NCBI GenBank assembly: GCA_963762075.1
Contig: CAVXJC010000002.1
Coordinates: 186,001 to 250,000, forward strand
DNA from: JAOUEA01 sp963762075
Lineage (GTDB): Bacteria > Actinomycetota > UBA4738 > HRBIN12
Reading direction: 5' to 3'
Length of the DNA: 64,000 nucleotides
Shown here piece after piece: positions 44,726 to 54,733 of the stretch (the first letter of the stretch is position 1; each line of letters begins with the position of its first letter). Made by a program: the position numbers and the translations under genes. The notes under the pieces are model-generated. The model did no database searches, was not told the origin of the DNA, and worked only from the letters and a program-made list of their open reading frames with translations.

Positions 44726-45523
44726 TCAGTGGATCACGAGCTTCTTCTCTGAAGGCTCGAGGTTGTCGTAGTTGTAGAGCACCTTGCCGCACACGTACTT
44801 TCGGAAGGCATCGGGCTTGTCGAGCCCGTAGATGCGGAACTTCCGATCGATCATCTCCTGATCGGTGTCGGTCATCTCGGCTTCGACGCAGTCGATGCCG
44901 AGCGACTTCACGGTGCCGCCCACGTAGATCTCGCCGTCGTACATCGAGTCGCCCAGCCCCGGCCCGACATCGCCACAGATGATCTGACGCCCACGTTGCA
45001 TCATGAATGCGGTCATCGTGCCGGCGTCACCCCCGACGATGATCGTGCCGCCCTTCTGGTCGATGCCGGTGCGGGCGCCCACGCTTCCCTTGACGACGAG
45101 GTCCCCCCCACGGATCGCCGCGCCGGCGAGCGAGCCGGCGACCTTCTCGATCACGACGACCCCCGACATCATGTTCTCGGCGACCGACCAGCCGACCCGG
45201 CCGGTGATGTGCACCTCGGGCCCGTCGATCAGTCCGACTCCGAAGTACCCCAAACTGCCCTCGAACGTGATGTGGCACCGCTGCAAGATGCCGACGCCGA
45301 TCGAGTGCTTCGCGCCCGGGTCGCGGACCGTGACGTCGGTGACGCCTTCCTCGTAGATCAACCTGCGCAGCTCCAGGTTGATCTGGCGTGTCGAGAGGTC
45401 CGAGGCGTCGAACGACGCCGTGCCGCCCTCGACGACGGCCGTGCGAGGCGCCTCGACGTCGGGCTCGGCGAGGCCGCGCGCGTCGTAGGTGATTCGCCGC
45501 GAGCCGGTGGCTACCTGCTCCAT
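44726..45523 (-). CDS. mgsB: GXGXG-motif glutamate synthase-like subunit (MgsB type)
   Basis: 265 residues forming the right-handed beta-helix that is the C-terminal part of glutamate synthase: repeated G-x-G-x-x-G units such as GVGLIDGPEVHITGRVG, GGDLVVKGSVGARTG, GGTIIVGGDAGTMTAF and GEIYVGGTVKSLG. It has no catalytic site and supports the amidotransferase and FMN subunits. Its start overlaps the end of the MgsA-like gene by 13 bases, so the two are translationally coupled. Confidence 0.9.
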   Translation of the reverse strand: MEQVATGSRRITYDARGLAEPDVEAPRTAVVEGGTASFDASDLSTRQINLELRRLIYEEGVTDVTVRDPGAKHSIGVGILQRCHITFEGSLGYFGVGLIDGPEVHITGRVGWSVAENMMSGVVVIEKVAGSLAGAAIRGGDLVVKGSVGARTGIDQKGGTIIVGGDAGTMTAFMMQRGRQIICGDVGPGLGDSMYDGEIYVGGTVKSLGIDCVEAEMTDTDQEMIDRKFRIYGLDKPDAFRKYVCGKVLYNYDNLEPSEKKLVIH

Positions 45524-46440
45524 ACCAACACCTGCCCTTCGTACGGATCGGAGGTGTCGATCTCACGTTCGAGCACCGCGCGGATCGCGATCTCCTCCGA
45601 GGCCATCGCCACGAGGTTCTCGGACTCGTAGAGCACGAGCGGCTTCGCGGCCATCTCGTCCTTGGCGACACCGAGCGAGTCGTTCGTCACGGCCATGTAC
45701 GTGAAGACCCCGTCGAGCTCGTCGAGGCTGCGCTTCATGGCGTCTTCGAGGGTCTCACCGTCGGCCATGCGTTCGGCGAGATACACGGCGATGATCTCGG
45801 AGTCACATTCCGACTGGAACCTGTGTCCCGACGCTTCGAGGCGACGCTTCCATTGGAAGTAATTGGTGAGCTGGCCGTTGTGCACCACCGCGACGTCGGA
45901 GAACGGGTACGCCCAATACGGATGGGCGCCCGAGATGTCGACGTCGGACTCCGTCGCCATGCGGCAGTGCCCGATCGCGTGCGTGCCCCGGAACGACGCC
46001 AGGTCATACATCTCCGAGACCTCTGCCGCGTCGCCGAGATCCTTCACGATCTCGAGCGAGTGACCGAGCGAGAGCACCTCACAGCCGGGCACGTCCTCGA
46101 GGTAGTCGGCGAGCGCCTTGAGGTCTCCCTCGTACCGCACGACCGCGCGGTAGGCGTACTCGGTCTCGGACTCGACACGGTCGACGTGAGCGCCGATCTT
46201 GCCGAGCCGCGACTCGACCTCGTTGCGATGGCGCTCCAAGCGCTCTCGGAAGTCGAAATCCCGCGGATCGTTGGCATCGGCGAGCTTGAACCTGATCACG
46301 ATCAAGTCGCTCGGGGGGCCGAACAGCGCGTACCCGGTGGAGTCGGGGCCCCGATGCTTCATCGACTGGAGCATGCTGGTCATCTCCGACCCGACGTCGG
46401 CCTCGGCGTCTCGATGGATGATGCCTGCGATACCGCACAT
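45511..46440 (-). CDS. mgsA: Class II glutamine amidotransferase-like subunit (MgsA type)
   Basis: 309 residues. MCGIAG exposes the catalytic Cys2 after Met removal; MKHRGPDSTGYALFG and the VVHNGQLTNYFQWKRRL/SECDSEIIAVYLAERM segments complete the Ntn amidotransferase domain. In MgsABC the domain hydrolyses gamma-glutamylmethylamide, releasing the amine through a tunnel to the FMN subunit. It follows the ligase gene by 43 bases and overlaps mgsB. Confidence 0.9.
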   Translation of the reverse strand: MCGIAGIIHRDAEADVGSEMTSMLQSMKHRGPDSTGYALFGPPSDLIVIRFKLADANDPRDFDFRERLERHRNEVESRLGKIGAHVDRVESETEYAYRAVVRYEGDLKALADYLEDVPGCEVLSLGHSLEIVKDLGDAAEVSEMYDLASFRGTHAIGHCRMATESDVDISGAHPYWAYPFSDVAVVHNGQLTNYFQWKRRLEASGHRFQSECDSEIIAVYLAERMADGETLEDAMKRSLDELDGVFTYMAVTNDSLGVAKDEMAAKPLVLYESENLVAMASEEIAIRAVLEREIDTSDPYEGQVLVWSR

Positions 46441-46483
46441 GTGGGAAGCCGGCTCCTTTCGCCTCTGGCGCTCTCGTTCGGCT

Positions 46484-47881
46484 CTACGGCAGGATGTCCA
46501 GGTACTCCTCGACGTCCCAATCGGAGACGGTCGCGAGGAACCGCTCCCATTCGTCTCGCTTGTAGTGCATGAACACGCGTCCCATGTCGCCCGGCAGGGC
46601 CCCCATCACCACGTCGTCGCCCTCGAGCGCGTCGAGCGCTTCGCCGAGGCTCGTCGGGATGCGAGCGACGTCCTTGCCGCCGGCGATGGCCTCGTAGATG
46701 TTGCGCTCCTCGGGCTCGCCCGGATCGAGCTTGTTCTCGATGCCGTCTTGCATCGCGAGCAGCAGGCCGGCGAACGACAGGTAGGGGTTGACGGCCGAGT
46801 CGACGGAGCGGTATTCGAAGCGGCCCGGCGCGGAGATACGCAGACCGGTTGTGCGGTTCTGGAAGCCCCAGTCCGCGAAGATCGGCGCCCAGAAGCCGGC
46901 ATCCCACAGGCGTCGGTACGAGTTCACGGTGGGTGAGGACAGGCATGTGAGCGCGCGGAGGTGCTTGATGATGCCGCCGATCGCATACAGGCCGATCTGC
47001 CCCGGCATCTGCGGGTCGTCGCCTTCTGGCATGAACTTGTTCTCGTCGCCTTCCCAGAGCGAGATGTTGTGGTGACAACCGTTGGCCGACACGCCCATGA
47101 ACGGCTTGGGCATGAAGCACGCGAATGCGCCGAGCTCCCGTCCGACCTGGCGGCAGATCTGGCGGTACGTGGTGAGCCGGTCGGCGGTCTTGTCGGCGTG
47201 GTCGAACATGAAGTTCAGCTCGAGCTGGCCGGGCGCGTCCTCGTGGTCGCCCTGGATCATGTCGAGGTCCATCGCCTTGCCGTACTCCATGACCTTGTGG
47301 ATCAGCGGCTGGAGCTCGGAGAACTGGTCGATGTGGTAGCAGTACGGCTTGGTCTTGCCTTCGACGGTCGGCTTACCGTCAGCGTCGACCTTCAGCCACA
47401 TCATCTCCGGCTCGGTACCCGCGCGAAGGTGCAGTCCCGTCTCCTCGGTGAACTTCGCGTGGATGCGCTTGAGGTTGCCGCGGCAGTCCGACGTGAGGAA
47501 GGCGCCGCCGTCGACCTCTTCCTCTCGTCCTCGGAACAGCGTGCACCACACCCTGGCGGTCTTGGGGTCCCATGGCAGCACGTTGAAGGTCTCGGGCTCC
47601 GGCAGCCCAACGAGCTCGCGAGCCTCGGGGCCGTAGCCGATGTAGTTGCCGTGACGGTCGGTGAACAGGTTCGCCGTCGAGCCGTACACGAGCTGGAACC
47701 CGGTGCCGGCGATGCGCTTGAAGTGCGCCGCCGGGATGCCCTTGCCCATGATGCGTCCGGTCACCGAGACGAACTGGTAGTACATGTATTCGACGCCCTG
47801 GTCCACGATCTGGCGGTTGACGGCCTCGACGGCTTCTGCGCGACCGTCCTCGGATACGAAGGTCTCGAGATCGGTGGTCAA
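46484..47881 (-). CDS. gmaS: Glutamine synthetase-like amine ligase (gamma-glutamylmethylamide synthetase type)
   Basis: 465 residues from a TTG at 47881 with GGGGGAG seven bases upstream. Glutamine-synthetase fold with metal ligands E157 and E159 (GTEPE), H270 (ANGCHHN) and RFEYR near 354-358. By my alignment the residues that bind and deprotonate ammonium in true GlnA are replaced: the Asp50 position is Tyr66 (VYGST), and the Glu327 flap is Trp331 (AGFWAP). This argues for an amine, not ammonia, as substrate. With mgsABC next to it, gamma-glutamylmethylamide synthetase is the best guess; GlnT or a gamma-glutamyl-polyamine or ethanolamine ligase remain possible. First gene of the operon. Confidence 0.8.
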   Translation of the reverse strand: MTTDLETFVSEDGRAEAVEAVNRQIVDQGVEYMYYQFVSVTGRIMGKGIPAAHFKRIAGTGFQLVYGSTANLFTDRHGNYIGYGPEARELVGLPEPETFNVLPWDPKTARVWCTLFRGREEEVDGGAFLTSDCRGNLKRIHAKFTEETGLHLRAGTEPEMMWLKVDADGKPTVEGKTKPYCYHIDQFSELQPLIHKVMEYGKAMDLDMIQGDHEDAPGQLELNFMFDHADKTADRLTTYRQICRQVGRELGAFACFMPKPFMGVSANGCHHNISLWEGDENKFMPEGDDPQMPGQIGLYAIGGIIKHLRALTCLSSPTVNSYRRLWDAGFWAPIFADWGFQNRTTGLRISAPGRFEYRSVDSAVNPYLSFAGLLLAMQDGIENKLDPGEPEERNIYEAIAGGKDVARIPTSLGEALDALEGDDVVMGALPGDMGRVFMHYKRDEWERFLATVSDWDVEEYLDILP

Positions 47882-47994
47882 CTGCTCCCCCTTGTGTCCG
47901 GCTGCACAGTTGCGCGCAGGCGCCCCATGGTCGCACCCAGGGTAGCGCGCCCCGGTTGCCGCGACCTGCTCGCGCCTCCACGTAGTTCGGTCTG

Positions 47995-48023
47995 CCGGTA
48001 TGTGCGGAGTTGCCATATGCCGG
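47995..48023. promoter_or_regulatory. Candidate operator in the divergent ligase/regulator gap
   Basis: Imperfect dyad with 10-base arms, CCGGTATGTG and CATATGCCGG, separated by 9 bases; 8 of 10 arm positions pair. It lies between the divergent amine-ligase gene and the PucR-type regulator gene, where such a regulator would be expected to bind. Confidence 0.4.
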
Positions 48024-48036
48024 CGGGCTCTTTGGT

Positions 48037-48065
48037 TTGACGTACCAGTTCGCGAAGCGTAGCGT
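48037..48065 (+). promoter_or_regulatory. Candidate promoter of the PucR-type regulator
   Basis: TTGACG (48037-48042), 17-base spacer, TAGCGT (48060-48065). Transcription would start a few bases before the ATG at 48076, giving an almost leaderless mRNA, a common form in actinobacteria. The dyad at 47995-48023 lies just upstream. Confidence 0.4.
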
Positions 48066-48075
48066 CGCGCCGCGT

Positions 48076-49929
48076 ATGGGCACGGAACACACCTCGCGGT
48101 CGGCCCCTCGCACGAGGCGGGCAAGCCCCTCGGTCGCGAACCGTTCGGCGGGCGACATCCCGACGATCACGCCCCTGCCTCGCCTCGACGACGAGCGCGC
48201 GTATCTGTACGGGATCATCCGCACCATCGGGTCCGGACCGGACCTTCGCTCGATGCTCTCGGGCGTGGTGCGGCTCACGACCGAGGCAACGCAATGCCAT
48301 GCGTGCTTGATCTGGTTCCTCGAGGGAGATCGGCTGGTGCTTCGGGCGTCGTCTGAGCCCTATGCCTCCTTGGCCGGCGACATCAGCATGGATCTGGATG
48401 AAGGGCTCGTGGGCTGGGTCGCTCGATCGCGCAGGTCGGCGGTGATCGAGGACGACGCGTTGCAGGACCCCCGCGTGAAGTACTTCCCCGAGCTCGACGA
48501 GGAGCACTACCAATCGCTGGTCTCGGTGCCGATGTTCGATCGCAACAGCGATGTCATGGGCGTGATCTCGCTCCATGCCGAGGCGCCGCACGAGTTCGCG
48601 CACGACGATCTCGAATTCCTCGAGCACACGGCCTCATTGATCGCCGGAGCCGTCGAGAACGCGAGGCTGTATGAGCAGAGCACCGCACGCGTCGACCTGT
48701 TGACCGAGCTGTCACGGCTCTCGCGCCGCATCTCGGCGGCGAGCGAGCTCGACGAGGTGCTCGCCGTCGTCGGACGCGGCACTCGTGAGCTGCTCTCGGC
48801 GTCGGTCTGCGAACTGTTCCTCGCCGACGGTGAGGGTGGGCTCGATCTTGCGGCCGCCGATCCGCCACACCACAGGCAGAGAGGTCCCGTCGACGCCTCA
48901 CAGCTCACTCGTGTTACGGCAGATCAGTCATCCTCCGATGCCGCTCGGGTCGCCCGCGCCATCTGGGGAACCGTGCCCCTGGGCACGGCATTCTTCGAAC
49001 CGCTCATGGTCGGTGACGAGCAACTCGGTTGGCTTGCGATCGTGATCGAGACGCCCCCTCCAGGAGCAGCAACCGTCCTTTCGGCGATCGCTGCGCACGC
49101 TGCGGTCGCGATCCGCCAGCTCGATCTCGTAGAGCGGCTCCTCGAGAAGAACCTCGTCTCGGAGTTCTTCCAGGCGCTCTCACGACGCGACGGCGACCAG
49201 GCGCGTGTGCGCTCCCTCGCCGGCAGGCTCGAGGCGGACTTGGAGCGACCGCACGTCGTCGTCGTGCTTTCCGGATGGGATGGCGCTGCACGCCCATTGC
49301 ATTCCACGGGCGCCTGGGCGGAGGTCGCCGCCAAGCTGGAATCGGCGATCACGTCGCGGCTACCGGGCGCCTGGTTCGATCGCACCGAGCGCGCTGTGCG
49401 CTTGATCGTATCGGCGCCTGACGGGGCTGCGCGCATCGAGGCAGACATCGAGGACATGGTCGGCAGGTCGAAGGTGCCCGCACTCTCGGCAGGCATCTCG
49501 GATCTCTGCTCTGGCATCGCCGGCTTTCCGGCAGCCTTCGAGGAGGCCGCCGCCGCCGCCGAGATCGGCGCGCTACTGCGCGGTAGCGCAGGCATCTCGA
49601 CCTTCCGCGATCTGGGCGCGTATCGCTACGTCCTCGCCTCGCCGGATCTCGGCCGCGGCGCCGACCGGCAGCGGCTCGATCGGCTGGTCGACTACGACGC
49701 GCGGCGCGGCACCAGGCTCCTCGGGACGCTGGAGCGCTATCTCGAAGAGCGAGGGAACGTCATGGGTACCGCGCGTGCTCTCTACATCCACCCCAACACG
49801 CTCCGCCAGCGGCTGGAGCGCATCGAGCGGGAATCTGGCCTCGACCTCGAGCGAGACGACTGGCTCTCGCTGGGCATCGCGGTCAAAGTCGTTCGATTGG
49901 AGCAGATGCGGGAACGAGCCGCAACGTAG
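48076..49929 (+). CDS. PucR-family transcriptional regulator with GAF domains
   Basis: About 617 residues from ATG 48076; a longer start at 48010 is possible but would run into the operator dyad. One clear GAF domain (about 40-200: GLVGWVARSRRSAVIEDD, SLVSVPMFDRNSDVMGVISL-type segments) and a second weaker one (about 215-345) are followed by a GGDEF-derived spacer and a C-terminal PucR helix-turn-helix (GTARALYIHPNTLRQRLERI). PucR regulators switch on purine, allantoin and amine catabolism operons. Its divergent position strongly suggests it controls the ligase-mgs-puuD operon; the ligand is unknown. Confidence 0.88.
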   Translation: MGTEHTSRSAPRTRRASPSVANRSAGDIPTITPLPRLDDERAYLYGIIRTIGSGPDLRSMLSGVVRLTTEATQCHACLIWFLEGDRLVLRASSEPYASLAGDISMDLDEGLVGWVARSRRSAVIEDDALQDPRVKYFPELDEEHYQSLVSVPMFDRNSDVMGVISLHAEAPHEFAHDDLEFLEHTASLIAGAVENARLYEQSTARVDLLTELSRLSRRISAASELDEVLAVVGRGTRELLSASVCELFLADGEGGLDLAAADPPHHRQRGPVDASQLTRVTADQSSSDAARVARAIWGTVPLGTAFFEPLMVGDEQLGWLAIVIETPPPGAATVLSAIAAHAAVAIRQLDLVERLLEKNLVSEFFQALSRRDGDQARVRSLAGRLEADLERPHVVVVLSGWDGAARPLHSTGAWAEVAAKLESAITSRLPGAWFDRTERAVRLIVSAPDGAARIEADIEDMVGRSKVPALSAGISDLCSGIAGFPAAFEEAAAAAEIGALLRGSAGISTFRDLGAYRYVLASPDLGRGADRQRLDRLVDYDARRGTRLLGTLERYLEERGNVMGTARALYIHPNTLRQRLERIERESGLDLERDDWLSLGIAVKVVRLEQMRERAAT

Positions 49930-49956
49930 TTACGTACTCGCGGCAAGGCGACCGGG

Positions 49957-50169
49957 TCAACCGGTGGTGCCGGCGGGGCTCACGTCGTCCAGCAGGACCT
50001 TCGATGCTTTCGCTACCGCGTCCACCGCGCGCACGAACGCCTCTTCGTTCTTGCGGGAAGGCTCGCGGTATCCGCTCACCTTGCGCACGAACTGCAGAGC
50101 GGCAGCGCGGATCTCCTCGTCGGTGGCGGGCTCGTCGGGGCTGCGAAGGGTCTTGATGCTTCGGCACAT
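49957..50169 (-). CDS. DUF2277 family protein
   Basis: 70 residues, starting MCRSIKTLRSPDEPATDEEI and continuing AAALQFVRKVSGYREPSRKN and EEAFVRAVDAVAKAS, which is the complete DUF2277 pattern. Small cytoplasmic protein widespread in actinobacteria, role unknown. Convergent with the regulator gene. Confidence 0.88.
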   Translation of the reverse strand: MCRSIKTLRSPDEPATDEEIRAAALQFVRKVSGYREPSRKNEEAFVRAVDAVAKASKVLLDDVSPAGTTG

Positions 50170-50210
50170 GGGTCGAGCCTACGACGCCTGGACGCGGTCG
50201 TCCCCGAGCG

Positions 50211-52403
50211 TCAGCGGCGCCCGGCGAGGTCGCGTACCCGTCGCGTCGCCTCCCGGGCGCACGCGAGATCGGCTGCCGACGGCTTCGAGGGTGCGAACCG
50301 CTCCCGCTCGAAGGTGCGAACGACCGTCTCGGCTGCCGTCACGACCGCGTCGCCGAAGCTCTGGTCGGCGGCGACACCCGCGAGATACTCGCTCGGCGTG
50401 ACGTTCGGCGCCCGTCCGTGCCCGAGCGGCTCCAGCACCCCGACCAGATCCAGGAACGCCGCTTCCGCAGGCGTGCGAGGCGTTCGACCCGATCGTCGCC
50501 GCCATCGGCGAAGCACGAGCGCGATGCAGCCGGTTGCCAGCAGGCCGACGAGTGCGATGGGCCATGCGCGGAGCGCGATCGCCCCTGCGCTCATCACGCT
50601 TCGAGCGACGACCCCCATCGAGTCCTTGATCGGCCGGGGCACCGCGTCGGAGATGAACCGGCCGATCGCCGCGAACACCGGGCCCGCCAGGAAGCGGCTC
50701 GCGGCGCCCGGCGCGGCTTCCGGCACGCCGAACGTGGGGTCGTACTGCACCCAGCCGATGCCCGGATAGAAGACTTCGAGCCAGGCGTGCGCGTCGGACT
50801 GCTTCACCTCGAAGTAGCCGGTGAGCGGGTTCCTCTGCCCGGGGCCGTAGCCGGTCACGAGCCGTGCGGGGATGCCGAGCGTGCGCAGCATCACGGCCAT
50901 CGACGAGGCGATCTGCTCGCAATATCCGCGCCTCGTCTCGAACAGGAAATGATCGACCGCGTCGACCCCTTCGGGGTCACGAGGCACCTCGAGGTCGTAG
51001 CGAGTGTTCGCCTGGAGCCACGACTGCACGGCCTCGACCCTGCCGTAGCACGGTCGCCCGATCCGCGGTGATGCGGTCGGCGAGATCGCCGACGCGGCCG
51101 GCAGGTCCGCGGGGAGCTGCAGGTAGGGCGCCAACCTCGCGGGTACCCGGCCGGTCGCCGTTCGCAGCTGCCAGTCCTGGGTGAGCGGCACTTCCGAGAC
51201 CACGGAGTACACGAGGCCCTCATCGAGCAGGATCGGCGACCGGATCGATCCGGCAGCGTCGACACGAAGACCGGCCGACGGGAAGTACACCTGTCGTGCG
51301 GTGGAGGCCGCGAAGAGCACGTTGGGCTGGGCGGCATCGATGTAGAACGTCTGCACGACCTTCGACGAGTCGACCCCGGCCGCGTCGTTGCGCGAACTGA
51401 TATCACCCGGCACCGCGTACGAAAGGCCGTCGCCATCCTGAGCAAGGGGCACCGTCTCGTCGTCGGTGATCGTCCACGCCGAGGCCTCGTAGCGATCGAA
51501 GACCTCGGCCCGCCAGAGCGCCGGCTGCTGCGCCCGCACCCGGAACGCGAGCTCGTCGCTCAAGCCGCCCTCGCGCTCGCAGGTCGACGACGTCGCTGAA
51601 CCCCGGGTAGCCGCCCGAGGAGAAGTCGATCGCGCCGTCACCCGGCGTCGGCGGGCAGGCCCGGATTCGAGACAGCGCCGTCGAATGCCGCGACCGGCGA
51701 CGCGTTGCCGGCGAGCGAGAACGGCGGTGTGCGCACGAAGCCCCCCGGCAGACGGGGCATCGCGAGGAACACGAGCGAGGCCGCGAGGAGCGCGAGGCCC
51801 GCGGCGGCCGTGGCCGAGCGGATCGGGGCCGATGCGCGACGGCGCGGCGCTCCGGCGCATGCCGGCGCACCGCCACCGGGGTCGCGACCTGGTCGGCCCT
51901 CGGCCGCGACGACAGCGAGAGCCACGCGCCGGCGAGCCCCGCCCACGGCAGCAGGAACAGCAGGAACGAGGTCGAGAGCGAGAGGGATCCGGCTTCCGCG
52001 ATCAGGATGAGGCTCGAGACCATCGAGAACGCGAGGTCGCGCCGGCGCGGCACGTCGAACGCGTGCAGCACCTGCACCCACAGGAACAGCGACGCGAGCG
52101 GGATGCGCGCCTGGTCGAACGAGATCACGCTCTCGCACGTCGCCGAGGAACTGCCCGAGCGCCGCGAGCAGCGCCACCGACAGCGCGATCTTCAGCAGCA
52201 GGTTCGGCGAACGCCGGCGCCGGTAGGAGTACCAGTACCCGAACGGCGCGAGCGACCAGGGCCGCGATCGCCACCGGTGCCGGCACGGCCCCGGGCTGCG
52301 CCACCACCGCGGCGATCGCGACCTCGACGGCGCCGGCCACGACGACGCGCATCGCGACCGAGTCCTCGGGCGGGCCCGACGGGCGGCGCAGCTCGAGCCT
52401 CAT
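50211..52403 (-). CDS. TgpA-like membrane transglutaminase, frameshifted N-terminal half
   Basis: A DUF3488-transglutaminase protein of about 730 residues when frames are joined. The N-terminal membrane segments are recognisable but fall in four different frames between about 51600 and 52403 (for example IALSVALLAALGQFLGD, then MISFDQARIPLASLFLWVQV, then ALLAASLVFLAMPRLPGGF). From about 51590 to the stop the frame is intact and carries the transglutaminase core: RRGYCEQIASSMAVMLR (Cys), SDAHAWLEVFYPGIGW (His), QYDPTFG (Asp), then a last membrane helix. Start overlaps the DUF58 stop (ATGA). Confidence 0.75.
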
Positions 52404-53665
52404 CGCGGCGCCGCCTCGCTCCGCGACGACGCCGAAGCGGCTGCCGTCGAGCGGACGTCGCCGGGTCGCCGCCACAGGTGCACCGAGGCCCCCGCCGCCC
52501 GCAGCCGCTGCACCGAGGCCGTCGAGCGCCCTCGGCCGTCAGGGCGCCTGCGGACGGCGGTCCGATCGACCACCGGCACCGCGACCACCGTGGGATCCTC
52601 GCCGTCGAGCGACCCGACCGCGGGAGCGAGCCGATCGGCGGTCGTTGCCGTCCCACGTCGGGAAGACGAGCACCGCGGTCTCCACCCCGCAGGAGCGCAT
52701 CGGCAGCGGTCGGATGCAGCTCGGGGAACGAGTCTCGGCAGCAGGTGCGGTTCGACGCAGGGCGAGGCGCTCGAGCAGCTCGCGCTCGCCCGCGCCCGGC
52801 GAGCACGTCCACGCGTCGCCTCGCTCTCCCCGCGTCACGACGAACGGGCGCCGTGACCCGTGCGCGAGCGCGGCGAGCGCGACCGATGCCGCCGCCGAGC
52901 ACGCGCGATCGAGCGGTGTGAACCCGTCGTCGCCGGGCTTCGGCGTCGCGGGAGGCATCGACGACGATCGCGAGCCGCCGGGTCTGCTCCTGCTCGAACT
53001 CGCGCACCATCATCGCGCCGGTGCGCGCGGTCGAGGCCCAGTGCACGTGCCGCATGCTGTCGCCGGGCCGGTACTCGCGGATGCCGAGGTACTCCGGGCC
53101 GTGACCCCGCCGAGGAGCGGTGTGCATCGCCGACTCGGTCGTCGACGCCGGGCGCACGAACGGCAGCGCGTCCGAGCGGCTCGACCGCCGGCAGACGAGC
53201 GTGCCGTGCGCCGTCACCGTGACCCGGCGCCGGCGTTCCGCGACGCCGAACGGCGCGGCGGACCGAACCGTCACCCGACCTGGCTCCGTGCAGCCCGCGG
53301 CGGCGGGCCACGCGCAGGCTCGAGACCTCGACGCGCTCCCCCGGTCCGCACGGTGCCGACCCAGAGGTCGGCACGGCGTCGAGGAACAGGTCGCGCACGA
53401 GTCAGCCCCGCCGGGTCGACCGCCGAGCCCCCGTGCACCGTCGATGTCGACGAGCGCCTCGTCCCCTGATGCATCTCGTCGGGCGCGCGCCGTTCGACGA
53501 CGACGCCGCGGGTGGCGCGTCGCCGGCAGCACGATGCCGGCGATGACGCGCGCCGAGCAGCAGCGCGGCGAGCACGAACAGCCACCCCGCCTGCACGTTC
53601 GTGCCGAGGAAGAAGAGCAGACCCGCCCCGAACAGCAGGCCGAACGCCCGCTTGCGCAGGCGCAT
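52400..53665 (-). CDS. DUF58 protein, multiply frameshifted
   Basis: The start MRLRKRAFGLLFGAGLLFFL (two membrane helices) at 53665 and the DUF58 core YLGIREYRPGDSMRHVHWAS followed by EFEQEQTRRLAIVVDAS are clear, but they lie in different frames, with further shifts near 53540, 53410, 53150, 52950 and 52600. In the family this protein accompanies MoxR ATPases and transglutaminases in cell-envelope or stress functions. The stop overlaps the TgpA start, so gene order and coupling are normal even though the reading frame is not. Confidence 0.65.
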
Positions 53666-53668
53666 GCG

Positions 53669-54675
53669 TCAGGCCCGCCCGCGCCGGGCTCGCGCGTGCG
53701 TGCAGGGAGGCACGGGCACCTCGTCGAGCACGCGGCCGACGACCCGTCGCCCGACCTCGGCCCCCGCCCGCGCCTGGCGGGCACGATGCGGTGCGCGAGC
53801 ACCGACGGAGGCGAGCGCCTTCACGTCGTCGGGCAGCACGTGGTCGCGCCCGAGCGCGACGGCGCGGGCCTGCGCGCATCGGGTGAGCGCACACGGTCGA
53901 CCGGGGCGAGGCGCCCGAGCGCGACCTCGGGCGCCTCGCGGGTCGCCGCCACGATCGCCACGACGTAGTCGACGATCGCTGTCGTCGACATGCACCGATC
54001 GCACGGCGCGCTGGGCTGCGAGCACCTCGTCGGGCGTGAGCACGGCGCGCAGGTCGTGCATCGGATGCTCGAGCAGCTGGCGCCGCACGATGTCGCCGGC
54101 CATGGCGTCGTCGGGATAGCCGACCTGCACCGTCATCGCGAACCGGTCGAGCTGTCCTTCGGGAAGCGGGATACGTGCCGTGCTGCTCGATCGGGTTCTC
54201 GGTCGCGATCACGACGTAGGGCACGGGCAGCGGATAGGTCGTGCCCTCGACCGTGACCTGGCGCTCTTCCATCGGCTCGAGCAGGGCCGACTGGGTGCGC
54301 GGCGTCGTGCGGTTGATCTCGTCGACCAGCACCACGTTGGCGAAGACCGGCCCGGGCACGAACCGGAACTCGCCGTGTTGCTGGTCGTAGACGCTGATGC
54401 CGGTCAGGTCGCTCGGCAAGCAGGTCGGGCGTGGCCTGGATGCGGCTGAACTCCCCGCCGATCGAACGAGCGAGCGCGCGGGCGAGCGTCGTCTTGCCGA
54501 CGCCCGGCACGCCCTCGAGCAACAGGTTGCCGTCGGCGAACAGGCAGATGGCCGCGGTCTCCACGGCCTCGGTGTTGCCGGCGATCACGAGCTCGACGTT
54601 GTCGACGAGGCGGCGGAAGGCATCGCTCGGCGTCCGCCGTCGCCGAACGGGGCGGGCGAGGGGTCGATCATGCAT
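53669..54675 (-). CDS. MoxR-family AAA+ ATPase, multiply frameshifted
   Basis: Recognisable in pieces: Walker A LLLEGVPGVGKTTLARALAR near the start, then in a second frame FRFVPGPVFANVVLVDEINR (Walker B) and PYVVIATENPIEQHGTYP (sensor 1), then in a third LPEGQLDRFAMTVQVGYPDD. These are in correct order and spacing, with at least three frameshifts between them. MoxR ATPases act as chaperones with DUF58/VWA partners, which follow here. The gene would be intact after correction. Confidence 0.7.
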
Positions 54676-54733
54676 GGAAGCTTCGACCCCGCGGCAGAGC
54701 GCGCTTGAGCGAGTCCGACCCCGGACCGTCCCG

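Noticed and set aside
46484..47881. Ordinary glutamine synthetase (GlnA)
   Set aside because: Ammonium-site residues are replaced and the neighbours are the split Mgs/Glx-type subunits.
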